From NCBI RefSeq assembly GCF_001649575.2, contig NC_051439.1:3737904-3801903 (forward strand): 64,000 nucleotides of DNA. Reading direction: 5' to 3'. A program made the position numbers and the translations under genes. The notes beneath the pieces are model-generated. The model was given only the letters and a program-made list of their open reading frames with translations. It had not been told where the DNA came from and did not search any database. This DNA comes from Kryptolebias marmoratus. Its lineage: Eukaryota; Chordata; Actinopteri; Cyprinodontiformes; Rivulidae. This document shows, piece after piece, positions 57,910 to 64,000 of the stretch (positions are counted from its first letter, which is position 1; every line of letters begins with the position of its first letter).

Positions 57910-58290
57910 ACATTAGCGTTCCTTGATGAAGTGCATATCACCCACCTTTCATGCCAGAGTTTAAAACTAAAACCATCTTATGTTGAGATTTTTTGATAAA
58001 ACCTTGCAAATTATGTTGAGAAAAATCTGAGGGTTTATCGAGAGATTTTATGAGTTGTGTTCGTACTCAAAGTATGTATTGTGAATGACTCTCAGCTCCT
58101 ACCACATCAAGTTTCAGTACTATAGTTGTAAAATTTACTGAGTTAAAGCTAGTTTTGTGTTTCCAATCTGTTGGCTGTGGCAGCCACTTAAAATTGATGC
58201 CAAAAGTTAATCAGTTGTAGATGTATAGCTTTGATAGTTTCATCCAAATCTGTCCATTGGTTAATGAGATATTCTGCTACCAAACAAACA
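57910..58290 (+). repeat. Palindrome-headed repeat, one-module copy
   Basis: GCGTTCCTTGATGAAGTGCA, TATCACCCACCTTTCATGCC, GAATGACTCTCAGCTCCTAC, GTTGGCTGTGGCAGCC and GAGATATTCTGCTACC in family order. Confidence 0.65.
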
Positions 58291-59135
58291 CAAACAGCTT
58301 TGAGTCTTTTTTTTTACTTTTCATTGTAATAACTACAGAGTGAATGTTGACATGAATGAATGCCATTAATACATAATAAATGACAGTTCATTTCATTTCC
58401 ATTTTTCATCAGTATGAATGTTTTTTTTGTTTGTGATTTTTGGAAACATTTCTTGGGATATTTCAACAATGCAGGGACGTCTGAGTGCACAGAGGACTCC
58501 AGTCATGCTGCTGACAGCAGACAGAGTTTGAAACTTGAATACGGTGAGAAAATGTCCTACGAGAACTTCATGGTAGCACATACAGTAAGACTTCTCTGCA
58601 TTGCTCTGACCTCAGACAAAAGATTCATTGTACTAAACCAACTCGGTCACAGTTGTGTTTAGTTGTGCAAAAAGCCAACAATATGTTGTCCTTGGCAGTG
58701 ATGCTACTGATTGAACTGAAAAGAGGGCAACCACATTTTATTTTTTACAAGAAAAGAAGCATAACAAATAAAAAGTAAAGAAGCAGCACATGAAGTGTTT
58801 TAAGGCTTTTCTTATTAACAAATTTTAGAAATGTTTCTGGGGTTTTTGAACAAGGTTTTCCTACTTTTGAAAAGGATCATTTAAATTCCAGTTTCTCCTA
58901 AGCAGCAGGTCAATAATTTTTGGAAACCTTTAACTTTCCGTTACCTTCCTGAGGCATTCTGCTTGTTTCTGGACACATTTCAATAACATAAAAAAACCAT
59001 TCCAAACAAGAAAAAAGTTTGGTGTTAGCAGTTTTGAGTTTCTTATAATCAATGTAGTTTAATGCAGAAAAAAATAACTATATTTTACATTTTTAGAATA
59101 AAGGTTTACACACAGCTACTTAAAAGGATCATAAA
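58291..59135. other. Intergenic, nothing recognised
   Basis: No gene or named repeat. Confidence 0.45.
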
Positions 59136-59745
59136 GTGGCTTGTTACCCTGTAGTTACAGAGTACTTACAAGACATGCATCTGATACTTACAAAGTATGT
59201 ACCTGGTACCTACAGGGTACTTATGGGAGATCTTACAACCAGGCTGTATTATGAAGTTAATGTTACCCTGTACCTACAGTGTACAGACCTGGTACTTATG
59301 GTATATGCACTTAGCAATTATGGGGCACATACCTGGTACTTAAAAAATACCTACAAAGACCAGGTTGTATTATGAAGTGACTTGTTTTCCTGTACTTGCA
59401 GTATATGTATCTGTTACCTACAGGGGTATAAAGGTACTTACAGGTATTCTTACAGGATACTGTGTTGTATTATGAAAAGATATGTTCCTCTGTACTTGCA
59501 GGGTACTCGTGTGATACATACTAAGTATTTATGAGGTATGTACCTGGTATCTAAACGGTACTTATGGGGGTTCTTACAGGGTACCAGGCTGTATTATACA
59601 GTGACTTGTTACCATGAACTTACAGGGTACTTATGTGGTACGTACTTAGTACTTATGCTGTACATACTTGGTACATAACCCATAGAAACCCTGTAAGTAC
59701 ACTGTAAGCTGCCTTTAGGTAACCAGGTATGTACTGTGTAAGTAC
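59136..59745. repeat. GTAC-rich minisatellite, about five units of 100-124 bp
   Basis: The landmark TGTATTATGAAG or its variant recurs at about 59245, 59366, 59466 and 59590. Each is followed by GACTTGTTACCCTGTACTTA-like sequence, then GGGTACTTATG, TGGTACATACTTAGTACTTA and TACCTGGTACCTA-like words. Units are diverged. The many GTAC/GGTACC self-complementary words could fold back. Confidence 0.8.
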
Positions 59746-60594
59746 TAAGTTGTACTATGTATTGCTAACATTTAAGGTATTCATTCTTTGTGAGCATCTC
59801 AAACAAGTATGTTTGGCTTCAACCTTTTTTTTCATATTAATCTGCTGTGAGATCTCACCATCAGGCTCCAGCTGATCCCACAGGTGGTGACAGCTCGATT
59901 CTTTTGAAGTCCCATGTGCCTCTGACAGCTGCCCTTATTAGTCAGCCTTCATCCTGGGGCCACAGGCAGCCTGAGATCCATGTGAGTGTGGTGTCGCTGA
60001 TTTGAAAACAATAAAAAGCTCACAGTAGGCAGCTCAGCGACTCAATAGATATGTTTTGTATCCAGGCAACCGTACTGTATGGTTTGCAGGGAGCGGTCCA
60101 ACGCAGCGGTACAAAGATGTTTCTGTGGATCTGAATAAAGGACTTTATGTTTTCTTTTTATGAACCATAAAGCTGCAATCAATCAACCGAGTGTGTGTGA
60201 AACAGCAGCAGCAATGCAACCACACCTGTTTGAGTAAAACTCCTTCACAGGTGATGTCAGACTCAAACCACACAGCAGAGAGAAGTTATTCTTACTGTCA
60301 ATCATCACGTTTAGATATGACCGAGCTCAGAAAGAGTTCAGTCATTTCAGACGTGCAGTTGTGCTTTATTTAAGTTTCCAGTTACTGACTGATCACTTTC
60401 AGTGAAGCAGACTAATCTTATTCTTCACTGCTTGAACTCCTAAAATGAAGTGCTACAGACGATAACATGATCTCACTGAAGGTCAGAGGTCAACACCTGC
60501 ATTATGGGCGAAATATGAGAAGAATGCATTCATGCTTCGCTTGAATAATGTCTCTTGGCTTTCACTGTAACATCTGACAACATTCCTACATCTA
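59746..60594. other. Intergenic, nothing recognised
   Basis: No gene. Bases 59850-60050 are repeat-free and relatively GC-rich for the region; function unknown. Confidence 0.4.
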
Positions 60595-60965
60595 ATTAAA
60601 AGCCTAGCATTCCAAGAAGGAATGCATATCACCCGCCGCCTTTCAAGCCAGAGTTTTAAACTAAGATCATCTCATGATGAAAAGGACAGAGTTGCAGCCG
60701 TTTTGGTCAAACCTTGTAAAAAAAAACGGGCAATCCTGTGATATTCTAAGATTCACGTGAGATGCGTTAGTGTTCAGAGTATACTGTAAGTTGGGATGAC
60801 TATCAGCTAAATTGGACCGAGTTAGACACTCTTGTGTTGGCAGCCATCTTGAATCAAGTTGGCCTCTAACTGTTCACCACCTGTAGATGTAGATCCATTG
60901 ATTACTTTGAGTTTTATTAAAATACATTCAGGGGTTTAGTAGATATTTTGCTAAAACACACACAC
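60595..60965 (+). repeat. Palindrome-headed repeat, best-preserved head
   Basis: Head CCTAGCATTCCAAGAAGGAA then TGCATATCACCCGCCGCCTT. GCATTCC and GGAATGC are reverse complements forming a hairpin. One shortened module follows (GGGATGACTATCAGCTAAAT, GGCAGCCATCTTGAATCAAG, TAGTAGATATTTTGCTA) and an ACACACACAC end. Confidence 0.7.
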
Positions 60966-61004
60966 ACTTTTTTGATCTTTATGAGGACCGTGCATCGACT
61001 TCCA

Positions 61005-61200
61005 TTCATTTCTGTAGCCTAACCCTGACCCTTTTCCTAAACCTAACCATTATGAGTCCATGTCTGATCTTGACCTTTAACCTAAGATCAATTCACACCT
61101 TAGCCATAAACCTAACCCCTAACCCAAAAGTAAGAGGATCAGGCTTCGGTCTCTAAAAGTAGCAGCGGGTCCTGATCAGTTGGTGTGTTAGGAGAAACAG
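61005..61200 (+). repeat. CTAACCCTGACC-type dispersed fish repeat
   Basis: GACTTCCATTCATTTCTGTA, GCCTAACCCTGACCCTTTTC and AAACCTAACCCCTAACCCAA. Irregular and embedded, so not a telomere. Reverse relative at 32980-33150. Confidence 0.55.
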
Positions 61201-62579
61201 TCCTAAAAAAGGTAACAAAAATGCACACACACACAATCATTATTAATAATAAAGAAAGAAGATAAATGCACATAAACTTGCAGTGTTTGTTTATTGCAGT
61301 TTATGACAAGAAAAAAGGAGTTCAGAATCTGTCAAACAATAACAGTAGGCATGGGAACATGTTTTACAAACAGGCTGTTGTTTACTACCCCAAACAAGGA
61401 TGCCACCAAACAGAAACCTAATGTCCCCCATTAAGAAATCATTATCATAAAACATAACTTCATTTTAAACTTACAAAACGCAAGTGGATATAGTTTTTCT
61501 TTTTATGTTTACTCATCCATTGATTCATTGTTCTTTTAAAGTTTTTACATGAGGGTGCTGTAGCACTCTCAGCACCCCCAGTTCCCACAGCCTTGGTAGT
61601 AACAGAAGAAGAGTGTCTGAAATAATTACTCAAGAAATCATGAAGACATATTCAGCAGGGCTGATACAACAAACATGAAGCCCTGCAGTGTCTAATAACG
61701 CCTACAATACACAACAAGTTATAAACACAGTAACGATCATACAATAACACTAGAACGCACATTCTTACAGAATGACTTGTCTTTAGTTCTACGAGCTAAT
61801 CTACTTTACCTGCTAATGGCAAAAATACTGTAGTATTTCAAATAGCGCTTCATCTTTAGGAAAATAACAGCAGAGTTACTCATTTCAAAGTATTAAAATC
61901 TTGATCAGAGATTTATACATCTGACATTCCTTCCTTTAATTATCACCATAATCTGCTCTACAAGCGAGTCGTTCAACGGCTGAAATTTAAGAGTAAAGCA
62001 ATAAATATGTTCGGGCACATTCTGCCTTTAAGAAAGACTTTACTTCCATTTAACAGATGGGAGAAAATGTTTGTTGTCCACATAATTATAGAAAACTGGT
62101 TACATGCATCATTTTCAAAACTACAGTTACATGAACATGTCTTGATGAGTTTAAATCCTGTAACAGTCTCCTCAGAAATGTACGTTCTCACCTTCTTACA
62201 ATATGTTAGGATTTTTTTTTTCTTCATCAGGAACGTTGACAGACAGCCAACTACAAATATGGCATTTGTAAAATACAGATTCCTTGGCAATGCGCTCCCC
62301 TCTGATCACCATCTGTGTGTTTCTCTGCCTCTCTACCCACAATGCACCTGTCTGAACCTGAGAATCACTTTAAAACTGATTGCTTTTTCCAACATTTGTC
62401 CTCTTACAAGCTTTTGTAGGTGGATGACTTAAAATTTAAGACCATTTTTTTCTTTATAAAAATGAAATGCGTTCAAAAACATTCTATTGTGAAAACATGA
62501 AAAAATTAAACACCATTAATGTTGAAATGTTGAATGCTTTTGAAGCAAATAAACATTTAGGATTTGTGATCAGTTAATT
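61201..62579. other. Intergenic, mostly unrecognised
   Basis: GAGGGTGCTGTAGCACTCTC then AGCACCCCCAGTTCCCACAG (61551-61592) resembles a common fish repeat fragment. The open frames at 61973-62432 on both strands show no recognised protein. Confidence 0.4.
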
Positions 62580-62680
62580 CAGGGGTCTGCAACCTGTGGC
62601 TCTGAGTCCACATCTGGCTCTTTGTAGCTTGGACCAAAAATAACATGGAAATTAATGTTTATATTTAGAGACACAAGAAC
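62580..62680 (+). mobile_element. hAT-type MITE left end
   Basis: CAGGGGTCTGCAACCTGTGG and CTCTTTGTAGCTTGGACC match the terminus of a widespread fish hAT-like MITE. The right end is not identified. Confidence 0.5.
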
Positions 62681-63089
62681 TTTCTGACATCGACAAGAAA
62701 ATGACACATTTTAACACATTTCTAGTGAATTGGTGAGGGTAAGAAAGACAACGTGCTGTTTTGTGAACATATTACTCTGTTACAAGTGATTGGAATTAGG
62801 TGTTCTGCAAAAATATGCTGAGAACAACGAGAACTAGAATTAAAGGCTTATTTTTTTTATAAAAACGTAATAAAAGTTTAGGTAAATAAAGGGCTGGAAA
62901 TATATGCTTTAATATTTAGAAAGGGTTGTACTTATTGATTTTCCATAAATGCAGTAAAGGTTCACACAGGCCTCCATAAGTCAGTGGGTAAATTTTGGGT
63001 AAATGTTTTTGTTTCCTTTTCAAAAGAGTTTTATCACCTTTATCCAAAACTGTAAAGAAAATACTGATGTGTTGCTAGTTTAGCAGCAA
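62681..63089. other. Intergenic or MITE interior, nothing recognised
   Basis: AT-rich, possibly the inner part of the hAT-type MITE that starts at 62580. No supportable gene. Confidence 0.35.
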
Positions 63090-64000
63090 CATACAGTATC
63101 TCAAAAAATCTGCGACAGGTCCATGTTTCCTCTGTGAAGCTTCTCCTCTTCTTTTACCAACAGTCTGTAAACATCCAGGAACTGAGGAGAGCAGCTGCTG
63201 GAGGTTTTAGAGGCAATGTTGTCCCATTCTGCTCTGATGGAGGATTCTAGCTGCTCAACAGTCCTGGGTCTTTGCTGGATTTTTTGTTTCACGATGCATT
63301 AAATATTTTGAGGTTGTTGGAGGTCTGGACTGCAGGCAGGTCAGTTCAGCTCCTGGACTCTTCTACTATAAATCCTTGCTGCTGGAATGATGCAGACTCA
63401 GGTTTTATAAAGCCTTGATGAAATATGCAAGGCCTTCCCTGAAAAAAATGTATGTATGGGTGCATGTTGTTCTAATACCTGTTTATACTTTCCTGCGTTG
63501 ATGGTGCCTTTCCAGATGTGTAAGCTGCTCATGCCAGAGGAACTAATGCACCCCTATACCATCAGAGAGAGGCTTTTGAACTGTGCACTGATAACAGGTT
63601 GGATGGTTCCTCTCCTCTTTAGTACAGAGGATGTGGCGTTTATGGTTTTGTTTTTGTTTTTTTTTAAATTTTAATTCCTCTGACCACAGATCAGTTCTCC
63701 TCTGTCCCTCAGTCCATCTTAAATGAGCTTTGGTCCAGAGAAGACAGCAGTGTTTCTGGATGGTGTTCACATCTGGCTTCTTCTTTGCCTGATAGAGCTT
63801 TAAGCAGCATTAGTGGATGGTACAGTGAACTGTGTTTACAGGAAGTGTTCCTGAGTCCATGCAGTGATGTCCAGAACAGAATCAGACCTGGTTTTAATGC
63901 AGTGGCCCCTGAGGGCCCCAAGATCACAGAAACCAATATTAACTTTCAGATTTTCTTTGAGCTCAGAGATTTCTCCAGATTCTTGAAATCTTTTGATGAT
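63090..64000 (-). mobile_element. Tc1/mariner-like transposon relic, antisense, runs off window
   Basis: Minus 63292-63101 encodes the transposase C-terminus (RPRTVEQLESSIRAEWDNIA). Minus 63770-63680 encodes WTKAHLRWTEGQRRTDLWSE, where the expected WSDES motif reads WSEEL. Minus 63936-63709 covers DNA equivalent to 53990-54190 of the 53215 copy, in another frame. It is broken by indels. The N-terminal side lies beyond the window. Confidence 0.7.

Noticed and set aside
60595..60640. Helitron 3' end suggested by hairpin plus CTAG
   Set aside because: The hairpin directly abuts CTAG instead of lying about 10 bases away, and the following base does not fit the usual A/T target; kept only as an open hypothesis.
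61005..61200. Telomere-like CCTAACCC words
   Set aside because: The motif is irregular and single, embedded in ordinary DNA, and recurs inverted at 32980-33150 as a dispersed repeat.
62007..62432. 141-codon plus frame and opposing minus frame
   Set aside because: AT-rich, both strands open, no motif or splice context.

Overview
The window looks like vertebrate nuclear DNA from a teleost fish, probably a percomorph. This rests on spliced genes with GT-AG introns, a vertebrate LIM-protein gene, a vertebrate ELM/SANT-type corepressor exon, and many fish-type Tc1-like, L2/CR1-like and hAT-like repeats. The order-level placement is inference from repeat character only. The background is AT-rich with long repeat-dense stretches. 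One run of 985 Ns (20444-21428) marks an assembly gap.

Only two host protein-coding loci can be supported. At the left edge is the GC-rich terminal coding exon (1091-1331, +) of a gene most like MIDEAS/ELMSAN1, with a probable 3' UTR after it. On the minus strand a complete four-exon crip1 gene (CDS 29818 down to 25556, 77 aa, one LIM domain) has clean splice sites, a TATA box at 29941-29949 and a likely polyadenylation signal near 25216-25221. No RNA gene or CRISPR was seen, and no other convincing host gene.

Region by region: 1-745 holds a Tc1-like relic; 746-3900 the MIDEAS-like exon and UTR; 3.9-9.4 kb sparse repeat fragments; 9.4-11.4 kb an antisense L2-like LINE, a hAT-type MITE and a LINE/histone-H3 fusion fragment; 12.7-14.9 kb a degenerate repeat field followed by a near-perfect 341-bp tandem array; 15.5-22.3 kb Tc1-like, MITE and LINE copies, a second LINE/H3 chimera, and a Tc1 element split by a LINE containing the gap; 24.4-31.8 kb crip1 embedded in copies of a palindrome-headed repeat; 32-53 kb mostly anonymous DNA with dispersed repeats, two LTR-like copies and two GCTAAAAG-type arrays; 53.2-54.9 kb a Tc1-like element with long inverted termini; 56.4-61.2 kb a third GCTAAAAG array, a GTAC-rich minisatellite and more palindrome-headed copies; 63.1 kb to the end another antisense Tc1-like relic.

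The most unusual observations are (1) two loci in which a LINE-like 5' region is joined to the start of a histone H3 coding sequence, one of them with a LINE-like 3' tail, suggesting a mobile LINE-H3 chimera; (2) a repeat family with a palindromic head, matching inverted ends and a one- or two-module body, clustered in and around crip1; and (3) a homogeneous 341-bp array whose reading frame resembles the C-terminal end of a retroelement polyprotein and which is followed by an LTR-like segment. All repeat family names are from memory of family features and were not checked against a database.
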